Positions 18,495 to 27,295 of a DNA stretch of 48,706 bases are shown here, in pieces. This DNA is from Candidatus Staskawiczbacteria bacterium (GTDB lineage: Bacteria; Patescibacteriota; Minisyncoccia; Minisyncoccales; Staskawiczbacteraceae), in the NCBI GenBank assembly GCA_026395295.1, contig JAPLYZ010000020.1:1-48706 (forward strand). Direction: 5' to 3'. A program made the position numbers and the translations under genes. Within the stretch, counting starts at the first letter, position 1, and every line of letters begins with the position of its first letter. The notes under the pieces are model-generated. The model made no database searches, was not told where the DNA came from, and saw nothing but the letters and a program-made list of their open reading frames with translations.

Positions 18495-19625
18495 CTATTT
18501 TATAAAATAAATAATTTCGTAAATTACTCCTAACAAAAACACTAAAGACAGGGGGTATATTATTATATTCTTGCCACCTATTTTTTTGTACATTAACAGA
18601 ACTAAAATTCCATCAATGCCCAGCAAAACTCCGCCCACAAAGGACAACAAAGGTATAAAAGATTTTAGCCCCAGCAAGAAGAGTATCATTGGCGGAAAAC
18701 ATGTCATTATAAAAGCCTGCCAATGCTTTATTTTCAAATCAAACATCAGGGTTTTCTTAAAAATAATTCCCTGGGTAATAAAGGCTGTAAAAGTGGCCAG
18801 GGCTCCTATTAAAAGAGAAATAAACACCAAAGCGCTCGGCAGAAAAGATTTTAAACCTTGCAAAGCAGTCGGGTCTGTTTGAGTTCCCGTTATTCCCAAT
18901 ATTAAAAGAACAAATAGAAAATAAAAAACTGAAACCGTTATGGTGGAAGCTGTGACTATTGTTTTTAATCTTTTTTTATTCGTACGCAACATTTCCTCCA
19001 CCTCGGGTATCAACCCAATTCCCCACAACGCAAACAACAGCGGACCGTATGGCAGAAAAACGTTTTGAAAATTGGAAATTAAAAATTGAAAATTACCGAA
19101 TATATTGCTGAGTTTTATTTGTGAGAAGCCTTCTACAAATATAAAAAATAAAGATAAAAAAAGCAAAGCGATTACCCAAAACTCCACCTTGGCAACTACC
19201 TTTATATCAAAATAAATTATCACGCTTGCTATTAGAAAATAAATAAAAATGTAGGTTAAAACACTCCCAGAAAATATGGGTTGGAAAACCGATGTTAAAA
19301 ATTGACCTCCTATTAGAATATAAACCAAAAGCACTCCAACAGTTCCAAAAATAACCGAAGCCGATGTAAAAAGTTTCGCCCATTTTCCCAAATAATACCC
19401 TACAAACCCGGGGAATCTTTTAAAATCTGGGGTCTTTAAACTTATCTGGCAAAATATAAGGTTTATGGCGACAACCAGCGCAGTCAAAACCAAGAAATAC
19501 AAAAGCATCAGCCAAATGCCGGTTTTCACGGCGACATAAGGCAGAGACAAAAAACCAACCCCAATCATTCCTCCAGAAAAAACCGCAATCGGATAAATAT
19601 AATTTTTTAGTACGTCTTTAAACAT
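18495..19625 (-). CDS. Amino-acid permease-like transporter (APC superfamily)
   Basis: IAVFSGGMIGVGFLSLPYVAVKTGIW start and about 10 TM segments. Confidence 0.7.
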   Translation of the reverse strand: MFKDVLKNYIYPIAVFSGGMIGVGFLSLPYVAVKTGIWLMLLYFLVLTALVVAINLIFCQISLKTPDFKRFPGFVGYYLGKWAKLFTSASVIFGTVGVLLVYILIGGQFLTSVFQPIFSGSVLTYIFIYFLIASVIIYFDIKVVAKVEFWVIALLFLSLFFIFVEGFSQIKLSNIFGNFQFLISNFQNVFLPYGPLLFALWGIGLIPEVEEMLRTNKKRLKTIVTASTITVSVFYFLFVLLILGITGTQTDPTALQGLKSFLPSALVFISLLIGALATFTAFITQGIIFKKTLMFDLKIKHWQAFIMTCFPPMILFLLGLKSFIPLLSFVGGVLLGIDGILVLLMYKKIGGKNIIIYPLSLVFLLGVIYEIIYFIK

Positions 19626-19649
19626 TAATATATTTTACCATTAAAAACA

Positions 19650-19672
19650 AAAACGAGCCAATGGCTCGTTTT
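19650..19672 (-). terminator. Terminator-like hairpin downstream of the GIY-YIG gene
   Basis: AAAACGAGCC-AAT-GGCTCGTTTT. Confidence 0.6.
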
Positions 19673-19677
19673 CCCAA

Positions 19678-19696
19678 GTGGTCCCAATGGGATTTG
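19678..19696. repeat. Duplicate of the tRNA-Glu 3' end (19 bp)
   Basis: GTGGTCCCAATGGGATTTG, identical to 19996..20014. Confidence 0.92.
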
Positions 19697-19716
19697 CCCA
19701 GTCATCCGACTGGGCA

Positions 19717-19995
19717 TCAGGTCGTATGACCTGATGAACTATCTTGGAATTTTATCAAAACATCTCTCAATTGTTGTCTCAACAATCTTCTTCCTTCCGT
19801 TGTCTTTAAAAATTTCTCTCTTCTCGCCGCATCCGATTTCAATAAATACGCCTCATAACAAATAAGTTTGGGCTGTTTATTTTTTGTAGAAATAACATTA
19901 CCAAGTTTATGTTCTTGGATTCTTCTTTCCAATTCGCTTGTAAATCCTTTATAAATTTCCCCAGTATTTAATAACAAAAAATAAACATAATACAT
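19717..19995 (-). CDS. Small GIY-YIG nuclease-domain protein
   Basis: MYYVYFLLLNTGEIYKGFTSELERRIQEHKLG...CYEAYLLKSDAARREKFLKTTEGRRLLR. Confidence 0.9.
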   Translation of the reverse strand: MYYVYFLLLNTGEIYKGFTSELERRIQEHKLGNVISTKNKQPKLICYEAYLLKSDAARREKFLKTTEGRRLLRQQLRDVLIKFQDSSSGHTT

Positions 19996-19996
19996 G

Positions 19997-20071
19997 TGGT
20001 CCCAATGGGATTTGAACCCATGTTACTTGCTTGAGAAGCAAATGTCCTAGACCAGGCTAGACGATGGGACC
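19997..20071 (-). tRNA. tRNA-Glu (anticodon CTC), CCA not encoded
   Basis: GGTCCCATCGTCTAGCCTGGTCTAGGACATTTGCTTCTCAAGCAAGTAACATGGGTTCAAATCCCATTGGGACCA folds as a cloverleaf; loop TTCTCAA. Confidence 0.92.
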
Positions 20072-20075
20072 GCGT

Positions 20076-21794
20076 CTATTTAGCATTTATATCATAGTCG
20101 GGGGGAATTTGCCAATAATTAATTATGTAATTGGCTAATTGCTTGAAAACCGGCACCGCGGAAAGAGCGGACTTTGGAACTTTTGGATTGTCTAGCTTAA
20201 CTAAAATTAAAAACTGCGGATTGAAGGCCGGCCCATAGCCTACGAAGCTCTGGATAGTTTTGTCGGGCTCGTAACCCTTGCCGGTTTTTAAAGGAACCTG
20301 AGCTGTGCCCGTTTTTCCGGCCAAATAATAACCCGGAATTTTTGCCACGCTGTTAAAGCCCTTATCAACAACATTAACCAGCATAGAATTTAACTGAGTA
20401 ATCGTGTTTTGAGAAACAATTGGGTCAGAAATTTCCGGCTTTGTGCTGGTTTCTTCTTTACCGTTCACAATTTTATCAACTATATAGGGTTTCACCAATT
20501 TCCCGCCGTTGGCTATGGCGCAAAAACCTTTGGCGATTTGCATGGGAGTCAACTCAATTCCTTGTCCAAAAGCAGCTGTTGCAAAATTTATGTCCGGGCC
20601 CTTCTTCAAACTGTTATTGCCCGAATAAACCTCTCCCTGCAAATCAACTCCTGTTTTTGAAGTAAATCCAAATTTATCAATATAATTAAAAAATGTATCG
20701 TGCGGAATTTGCTGTTCGGCGAAAACTGCTCCTGTGTTAATTGAATTTTCCAAAACCTGAGTCATTGTTTGCTTACCATATTTTTCGTTATCAAAATTAT
20801 GAACCGAATACTGGCCGAAAGTCAAAACCCCTGTATCTGTATAAGTTGTGTCGGGAGTGATTTTACCCTCATTCAAAGCAGCCGCCATTGTAAACGGTTT
20901 CATAATAGACCCCGGCTCAAAAAGTTTTTGCGTGACAGAATTTTGGAAAACGTCCAAGTCAAATTCTTTTGAATATTGATTGAGGTCAAAACCGGGAAAG
21001 TTTGCTAAAGCAATAATCCTGCCGGTGTCAGGCTTCATAACTATTATCTGGCCCGAGTCAATGTCGTTTTTCTTTTGCTCTTGTCTTAGCAAAGCTTCTG
21101 CTTGAAACTGTATATTATAATCAATTGTCAAATAAATATCCGAACCGTCTAAAGGCACCTGGCTGTTGTTTGAAAAAATAAAACCCAAACCAGACCTGTC
21201 TTCCTGGATTCCGGATTTACCTCTTAAAATATCGTCGTAATACCCTTCTATTCCATATTGGCCCGAACCTTCGCCACCCAAAAATCCAACTGCTTGAGAA
21301 GCCATTTGCCCTTGCGGATAAAATCTTTCAGGCTCGTTTTGCCATGACAAACCTTTTAAATTCAGGGCTTTAACTTTTTTTAGATTATCGGAAGATAAGT
21401 TTTTTTCTATAACAACATACGATTCTGCGCCACTTAATTCTGAAAGAATCTGCTCTTGGGACTGGTTAATATTTTTGCTTAATATATCCGCGAAGGCTGT
21501 TTTGTCTGAAATGTTCTTCGGGTTTGCAGATATTGTCCAGCTGTCTTTGTTTATGGCTAAACTTTTTACTTCTCCTGACAACTTGTCGCCCTTTGTTTCC
21601 TGGCTATTTTCACAAAAAATTTGTCCCCTTGAACCCACGACGCTGTCAAAGGCCACCTGCTGACCCATGGCCTGCGCGCCGTAAAGCTTTCTCTCTAAAA
21701 TTTGCAGAAAAAATAGGCGGCTAATAATAGCTGCCCCAAAAATTAAAACTATGATTAAAATTATGTTTATGCGCCAATTAACCGGTTTCCTCAT
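20076..21794 (-). CDS. ftsI: Peptidoglycan D,D-transpeptidase FtsI/PBP2-type
   Basis: EPGSIMKPFTMAAALNEG (SxxK), NSINTG (SxN), AGKTGTAQVP (KTG). Confidence 0.92.
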   Translation of the reverse strand: MRKPVNWRINIILIIVLIFGAAIISRLFFLQILERKLYGAQAMGQQVAFDSVVGSRGQIFCENSQETKGDKLSGEVKSLAINKDSWTISANPKNISDKTAFADILSKNINQSQEQILSELSGAESYVVIEKNLSSDNLKKVKALNLKGLSWQNEPERFYPQGQMASQAVGFLGGEGSGQYGIEGYYDDILRGKSGIQEDRSGLGFIFSNNSQVPLDGSDIYLTIDYNIQFQAEALLRQEQKKNDIDSGQIIVMKPDTGRIIALANFPGFDLNQYSKEFDLDVFQNSVTQKLFEPGSIMKPFTMAAALNEGKITPDTTYTDTGVLTFGQYSVHNFDNEKYGKQTMTQVLENSINTGAVFAEQQIPHDTFFNYIDKFGFTSKTGVDLQGEVYSGNNSLKKGPDINFATAAFGQGIELTPMQIAKGFCAIANGGKLVKPYIVDKIVNGKEETSTKPEISDPIVSQNTITQLNSMLVNVVDKGFNSVAKIPGYYLAGKTGTAQVPLKTGKGYEPDKTIQSFVGYGPAFNPQFLILVKLDNPKVPKSALSAVPVFKQLANYIINYWQIPPDYDINAK

Positions 21795-22126
21795 TTTGTT
21801 TTGACTACGGCGACCGAACTATCCGAAATTCTTATATATTTTACTGAGGTGGTTTTTTGAAAATTTAATGCCTGTATTTTCTGCAAGGCCTGGCCTAAAA
21901 AGCTGTTCTCGGCGAATGATATTTCTAAATTTTTATTCTCGTCTGAAAGTTTTGTAATCTGTTTCTCGTAGCTGTTCATTAAGTAAGACCCTCGGGTCAA
22001 ATCATTTATCTGCCAAACGTAAAAAACCAACAAGAAAAAGCTGACTATAAATCCCAAAAGACAGGCTGTCTTCCAATTTATTGCCGGCAAATCTACAGAG
22101 GCGAAATTTAATGTTGCGGTAGTCAT
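21791..22126 (-). CDS. FtsL-like short single-TM coiled-coil protein
   Basis: Position between rsmH and ftsI, one TM plus coiled coil. Confidence 0.65.
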   Translation of the reverse strand: MTTATLNFASVDLPAINWKTACLLGFIVSFFLLVFYVWQINDLTRGSYLMNSYEKQITKLSDENKNLEISFAENSFLGQALQKIQALNFQKTTSVKYIRISDSSVAVVKTK

Positions 22127-22132
22127 TTTGTT

Positions 22133-23020
22133 TTAAATCTTTATTGCAACCCTAAGCTTTGCAGATCTTGATCTTGGATTTTTCCCAAGCTCATCTCGGC
22201 TTGCTGTTATGGGCTTTTTATTTAATATTCTCAATGTCTTTTTTTTACTTTCACTTGCGAAAAAGTTTTTGACAATTCTGTCCTCTAAAGAATGAAATGA
22301 TATAACCGCCAATCTTCCTTCCGGCGCCAGCAGAGAAACTGCCTGTGGCAAAACCCTTTTTATGCTTTCTAATTCATCGTTAACCGCAATTCTCAAAGCC
22401 TGAAAGGTTCGGGTTGCATAGTGAATCTTCCCTCGCCAATATGCCGATGGCGTTGCGTCTTTTATGGTTTCTATAAGTTGAAATGTGGTTTTTATCCTTC
22501 CTAATTTTCTTTGTTCTACTATGTTTTTGGCAATTTTTCTGGAAAATTTTTCTTCGCCGTAGTTTGTTAAAATTTCCTCAATTTTTTCTTCCGGCCACTC
22601 ATTAACAATTTTTTCTGCAGTTAAGTAACCTGTCTCGTCGTTGTATCTCATGTCTAAACCCTGGTCCACTTTGAAAGAAAATCCTTTGTGTGTGCCTTCC
22701 AGTTGAGCCGATGACATTCCTAAATCTAGAAGAACTCCGTTAACCTGACCAAGATTTTTCCTTTCAACAATCTCTGTGATGTTTGTATAGGAATCATTAG
22801 TTAAAATTATCCTGTCCTTGAATTGAACGTTCAGCCATTGGCTTGCCACAATTTGTTGAGGGTCGAGGTCAATTCCCAATAATTTTCCGTTTGGCCCGTT
22901 TTTTGAAAGTATATCCTCTGAGTGCCCGCCCTCGCCTATCGTGCAATCAACAAAATTTTCATTTGGCTTTGGGTCTAAATATTCTAAAACTTCTTTTTTA
23001 AGTACGGCTGTGTGAATCAT
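22133..23020 (-). CDS. rsmH: 16S rRNA m4C1402 methyltransferase
   Basis: HTAVLKKEVLEYL, VDCTIGEGGHSEDIL, GVLLDLGMSSAQLE, AVISFHSLEDRIVKNFF, NPRSRSAKLR. Confidence 0.95.
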   Translation of the reverse strand: MIHTAVLKKEVLEYLDPKPNENFVDCTIGEGGHSEDILSKNGPNGKLLGIDLDPQQIVASQWLNVQFKDRIILTNDSYTNITEIVERKNLGQVNGVLLDLGMSSAQLEGTHKGFSFKVDQGLDMRYNDETGYLTAEKIVNEWPEEKIEEILTNYGEEKFSRKIAKNIVEQRKLGRIKTTFQLIETIKDATPSAYWRGKIHYATRTFQALRIAVNDELESIKRVLPQAVSLLAPEGRLAVISFHSLEDRIVKNFFASESKKKTLRILNKKPITASRDELGKNPRSRSAKLRVAIKI

Positions 23021-23022
23021 TT

Positions 23023-23454
23023 TTAAATTCCGAAATTTCCTAATTTTGAAACAATTTCTTCCACCCCTTTTTCCGCGGTCTTTCTATAAGAATCCCATTT
23101 CTCTGAATCCCATATTTCCAAACGGTTTGACAGTCCGCAGATGACTACGTTTTTTTTAAGGGTGGCGTAATTTTTTAAATAATCGGGAACTAATATCCTA
23201 CCCAATTTGTCTAAGACCACCTCCATGGCTCCTGCCAGCATAATTCTTGCAAAAGATCTTGCTTCTGTTTGAGAAATCGGCAGGTTGCCTAATTTCCCGG
23301 CCATTACTTCCCACTCTTTTTGCGTGTAAACAACCAGGCAATTTTCTACTCCTTTTGTTATTATTACTTTGTCTCCAAGCTCGCCCCTGAATTTGGCAGG
23401 CAGAGCTAAGCGTTTTTTAATATCAATTGTATGCTCGTATTGTCCAATCAACAT
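23023..23454 (-). CDS. mraZ: Transcriptional regulator MraZ
   Basis: YEHTIDIKKRLALPAKFR, second SpoVT/AbrB repeat VLDKLGRILVPDYLKNYA. Confidence 0.95.
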   Translation of the reverse strand: MLIGQYEHTIDIKKRLALPAKFRGELGDKVIITKGVENCLVVYTQKEWEVMAGKLGNLPISQTEARSFARIMLAGAMEVVLDKLGRILVPDYLKNYATLKKNVVICGLSNRLEIWDSEKWDSYRKTAEKGVEEIVSKLGNFGI

Positions 23455-23486
23455 AATATAAAGTTATACACTTGTTTTGGCAGTTC

Positions 23487-23512
23487 TCCCACACTTATCC
23501 ACATATTCCCAC
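23487..23512 (-). promoter_or_regulatory. Candidate MraZ-binding boxes upstream of mraZ
   Basis: Minus strand GTGGGA-N4-GTGGAT-N4-GTGGGA at 10-bp spacing; a further GTGGGC at 23528..23533. Confidence 0.65.
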
Positions 23513-23550
23513 TTCATCTTATTTATAGCCCACTTCATGGCACCGAGTCA

Positions 23551-23681
23551 ACCCCGTTAGAAATTTTTCTCCCACCAGGCATTTTTTAAAATATAGTAAC
23601 GATATATCTTAAAAATTAAGTCAATGTTTTTACGAACAAAATCAATGGAATATCGCATACCGACAAAATTTCTAACGGGGT
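23551..23681. repeat. 131-bp non-coding element with 17-bp perfect terminal inverted repeats (MITE-like)
   Basis: ACCCCGTTAGAAATTTT (23551..23567) / AAAATTTCTAACGGGGT (23665..23681). Confidence 0.8.
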
Positions 23682-23796
23682 CAACACCTTTCATAAAAAT
23701 AAACTTATTCACCAGTTATCCACAGCCCATATTTTGATATTTTGTCGCACAATAGAGTTTTCCACACAAACCTATATATAAGAAATAAATAAAAAA

Positions 23797-23813
23797 GCCT
23801 CACAAAGTGAGGC
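23797..23813 (-). terminator. Terminator downstream of 23845..24048
   Basis: GCCTCAC-TTT-GTGAGGC followed by TTTTTT on the minus strand. Confidence 0.75.
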
Positions 23814-23844
23814 ATGAACACTGCACAAGCTATTCCCTTCCACA

Positions 23845-24048
23845 TTAAGTTTCTATGACCTCTCCCCAAAAATCCTTTTTGGGTGCGCCAGTCTGTTGCC
23901 GCCCCGGACGGAACGACTCAATGTGACAAAAGTCGCCCCTTGGCCGCTGTTCTTCCGGCATAGTCTCAACCTTATGATGATTGCCAGACATAACCAGCGC
24001 TAACGGCGTAGGTTCCAACTGTGTAGGTTTTTTTTGAGCATTTTTCAT
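23845..24048 (-). CDS. Small hypothetical protein
   Basis: 67-aa ORF with own terminator; no recognised family. Confidence 0.4.
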   Translation of the reverse strand: MKNAQKKPTQLEPTPLALVMSGNHHKVETMPEEQRPRGDFCHIESFRPGRQQTGAPKKDFWGEVIET

Positions 24049-24331
24049 AAGCTTGCCTATTATTTGTTAAAGTGCTGTATTACCCAGCACTTATCTGCTT
24101 CCAATTTCAGAAACAAATAAGTGCCGGGTAAAATTAAAAATCCTCTGTGAGGAGGATTTTTGATTTTTTATTTTTTTATATTCATCAAAAACCTCCTCCA
24201 CTTCGTGGCAACAAAAGCAAGCTTAACAACAAAGAGGCTGAATAGTTCAAATTATTTGTTTTGCTGATTATTTTTTCCATTTTGGCTATTATATTTTTAT
24301 ATTACTCCTTCCAATAATCTTGTCAATACTT

Positions 24332-25858
24332 CTACCTCCCCATGGCCGCGGCTTCTTCGGTGAGTATTTGGATAAGTTGGGTGATGAGAGCTACGAGTTG
24401 TTGTTTAATTTGAGTAATAACTTCAGCTCGGGTTGGCGCGACCACACCCGGTGTGGACGGCGTGGTTGGTGGTGGAGTTGGAGTTTCAACTGCTTGTGAA
24501 CTGCTGTCTGATGTTGAGCTTGTGGTGAAGGTGGGTGCTCCGCTGCTTGCTCCACCGCCTCCGCCAAGCACTAAGGAGAAGTCAGCTATAATGGTGTGGT
24601 CTGTAGTTACGTTGGCAAAGGTGTAGGTGGTTAGCGGGCCTTGTGAAGCTCCGTCTACTATGACGTTGGTTGTGTAGGGGGCGTTGGCTGATATTACGAA
24701 TGTCTGGTTTACTCCATCGTCTACGGTGGTGGCTCCTGCTGGACTGATTGAACCGTTCTTTCCTGCTGTTGGAGTAAGAGTGTGAGTTGCAGGAATTGCA
24801 ACTAAGCAAGAAAAATCAACCACAAACATGTTGTTTGTGGAAGTATCAGCAATATAAGCATGCGAACCAGAGACAGCTACTGAAGACGGAGAGGCGTAAA
24901 AAGTAGGATCCACATTTACCAAAGCCACTTCAGAAGCTGATAATGGATTTGAAATATTAACAATGGAAAGAGAAGAATCATTAGAATTAGCTACAAAAAC
25001 ATAATGGCCAGAAACAGTATCAAAAGTAGGGTTACTGCCAGTAAGAGAAACTATGCGGACTTCGGAAGCAGACAGAGGAGTAGAAATATCAACGACATGT
25101 AAAGTAGAATCAGTGCTAGAAGCATATAAATAAGAATTTAAAGCAGTAAGCCAAACAACATTGCCTGAAGAAAGAGAAATAGTATGAACCTCGGAAGCAG
25201 AGGCGGGAGTAGAAATATTAACAACAGAAATTGTATTATCATTCAAATTTGCAACATAAGCATAGTTACTAGAGATAGCAACAGAAACTGTAGAATTATA
25301 AGTACCAGTTAAAGTAACAGAAGCAATTTCAGAAGCAGAAGAGGGAGTAGTAATATCAACAACAGAAAGTCCATCAGAAGTAGATCCTTTGTCATTCATA
25401 TCAACATATAAATAATTACCATTAACAGCAACCGATACAGCATTATTACCAGTAAGAGTTACAGTATGAATTTCAGAAGCAGAAGACGGAGTAGAAATAT
25501 CAACAACGGATACGGTACCATTCCAATTAGAAGCATATAAATAATTACCAGAAATTACTTGCGAAACAGGTTGGCCAGAAAGAGAAATAGTATGAACAAC
25601 AGAAGCAGAGGCCGGAGTTGAAATATCAACAACATCAATAGAAGAATTAGTATAATCTGCAACATACGCATAATTACCACTAACAACAACAGAATAAGAA
25701 TGTGAACCAGTTAAAGTAACAGTAGAAACTAAAGCCGGACAACCATAAGGACTACCAACTGCCAAAGAAAAAGACGGATAAAAAAAACCCATAATTAAAC
25801 CAAGGACTATGACAAAAAAAATGTGTTTCTTCATAAAATGAATCATCTTACCAAACAA
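24332..25858 (-). CDS. Secreted LVIVP-type beta-propeller repeat protein with Ser/Thr/Pro linker and hydrophobic/amphipathic C-terminus
   Basis: Signal-like N-terminus; repeated VxVxGNYAYVA..SxxVVDISTPxSASEVHTxSLTG units; C-terminal VITQIKQQLVALITQLIQIL. Confidence 0.8.
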   Translation of the reverse strand: MFGKMIHFMKKHIFFVIVLGLIMGFFYPSFSLAVGSPYGCPALVSTVTLTGSHSYSVVVSGNYAYVADYTNSSIDVVDISTPASASVVHTISLSGQPVSQVISGNYLYASNWNGTVSVVDISTPSSASEIHTVTLTGNNAVSVAVNGNYLYVDMNDKGSTSDGLSVVDITTPSSASEIASVTLTGTYNSTVSVAISSNYAYVANLNDNTISVVNISTPASASEVHTISLSSGNVVWLTALNSYLYASSTDSTLHVVDISTPLSASEVRIVSLTGSNPTFDTVSGHYVFVANSNDSSLSIVNISNPLSASEVALVNVDPTFYASPSSVAVSGSHAYIADTSTNNMFVVDFSCLVAIPATHTLTPTAGKNGSISPAGATTVDDGVNQTFVISANAPYTTNVIVDGASQGPLTTYTFANVTTDHTIIADFSLVLGGGGGASSGAPTFTTSSTSDSSSQAVETPTPPPTTPSTPGVVAPTRAEVITQIKQQLVALITQLIQILTEEAAAMGR

Positions 25859-25923
25859 AAGGAAACTAAAACATAAGAACGGTGGATAAATTACGCGGAA
25901 GCCCCTCCTTCTCGAGGAATAAT

Positions 25924-26958
25924 TTAATGGAGATATTTTGCTGCGGCCTCGTTATGCTGGTCGAAGGTTTCGCTGAATATTGTTTTGCCGTCGGTTAAAT
26001 AAAACCAATACTTTGAAGCCTTGGGACGAATGGCGGCGGTTATTGAATCGATCCCCGGCTCTGAAATGGGACCCTTGGGCAACCCCCTATACTTGTAGGT
26101 GTTGTAAGGTGAATCTATTTTTGTGTCTTTAACCGAAATGTTTGCGTTACCTGTGGCATAAATAACCGTCGAGTCCAACTGCAAAGGCATATCAATTGCC
26201 AAACGTTTCCACAAAATTCCGGCAACCATTTTTTTGTCATCTAAAGTTATTACTTCTTTTTCCAAAATTGAAGCCATTGTAACTACGTCAAAAATAGACC
26301 TTTTTTTGTTCTTTATTTCAGCTCTTAATTCTGGAGTTAACTTTTTATCAAAATTTGCCAACATGGCATTTAGCACATCTTCGCAAGTCTCTCCCTTGGC
26401 AATTTCGTAAGTATCGGGAAAAAGATAACCTTCCACATCGGCTTTTTTTGGCTTGTCTTGCAAAAAAGCAAAATCTTCTGAATAATCTTTATTTGTGAGC
26501 GTAATAAAATAACTTTGTTTGCAAACGCCTTTTGATTCTAAATATTTTCCGATGTCCTTTTTATCCCAACCCTCTAAAATTACCAACTTGTCTCTTAGAA
26601 CATCTCCCTGCTCCATTTTATTTGCAATTTGCCAAGCCGACATTTTTGGAGACAAATTATACTCGCCTGCCTGCAATTTTGAGTGCTTTAGAGATAAAAT
26701 TGAATAAAATTTAAAAAAATAACTGCTTCTAATTATTCCCAATTTTTGCAAACTGGTGCCAATGTCATCGTCGGACCAGCCTTTTTGAACAGAAAAAATA
26801 ATTGTTTCGTGCGAGCTGGGGTTGACCGGAACATAAATTTCAAAACACACGAAAAAAAACGCCAGCAAAAAAATAGTTGCAATAGTAGAAGCAATTTTTT
26901 CTAAAAATTTTACAGATATTTTAGAAAAATCTTTGTTCTTCAAAAAATTATTCTCCAT
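25924..26958 (-). CDS. mltG: Endolytic transglycosylase MltG (YceG-like)
   Basis: VEGYLFPDTYEI, ASILEKEV, LQLDSTVIYA, SPYNTYKYRGLPKGPISEPG. Confidence 0.92.
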   Translation of the reverse strand: MENNFLKNKDFSKISVKFLEKIASTIATIFLLAFFFVCFEIYVPVNPSSHETIIFSVQKGWSDDDIGTSLQKLGIIRSSYFFKFYSILSLKHSKLQAGEYNLSPKMSAWQIANKMEQGDVLRDKLVILEGWDKKDIGKYLESKGVCKQSYFITLTNKDYSEDFAFLQDKPKKADVEGYLFPDTYEIAKGETCEDVLNAMLANFDKKLTPELRAEIKNKKRSIFDVVTMASILEKEVITLDDKKMVAGILWKRLAIDMPLQLDSTVIYATGNANISVKDTKIDSPYNTYKYRGLPKGPISEPGIDSITAAIRPKASKYWFYLTDGKTIFSETFDQHNEAAAKYLH

Positions 26959-27287
26959 TATAATAATTTACCTTGTCTTAATAGTTTTGAAACAACTGCC
27001 GATTTTTCTTCGCCGGTTTCTGTCAAAATAAAATAAGTTTTTGGGTCGCCAATTATCAGCTTTTCGTTGCGAAGCGCCCGCAATGGCCTGTCTAATTTGC
27101 GCGAATCCGGCCAAATGGGATACCTTGGAAATTTTAGAGTGTCCGGAAATAAAGTAAAACACTCTTTTACTAATCTCTCAAAACTGCATTGTTCAGAATT
27201 TGAAATAATGAAATGTATACAAAAAAGTATCAGGTCGTTTACAGAAACCTTGGAAAAAGCCAAATCTTTTGTTGTCTTCTTAACCAT
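26958..27287 (-). CDS. Conserved hypothetical protein, possibly winged helix
   Basis: 109-aa ORF overlapping the mltG start. Confidence 0.55.
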   Translation of the reverse strand: MVKKTTKDLAFSKVSVNDLILFCIHFIISNSEQCSFERLVKECFTLFPDTLKFPRYPIWPDSRKLDRPLRALRNEKLIIGDPKTYFILTETGEEKSAVVSKLLRQGKLL

Positions 27288-27295
27288 ATCTTTAC

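Noticed and set aside
23464-23765. Calling the DnaA-box cluster oriC outright
   Set aside because: No dnaA/dnaN nearby and no divergent gene orientation; kept only as a hypothesis.
24830-25720. Periodic DNA repeats that could look like a CRISPR or minisatellite array
   Set aside because: The period (about 130 nt) encodes in-frame beta-propeller blades of one long ORF; repeats are degenerate and contain no spacers.
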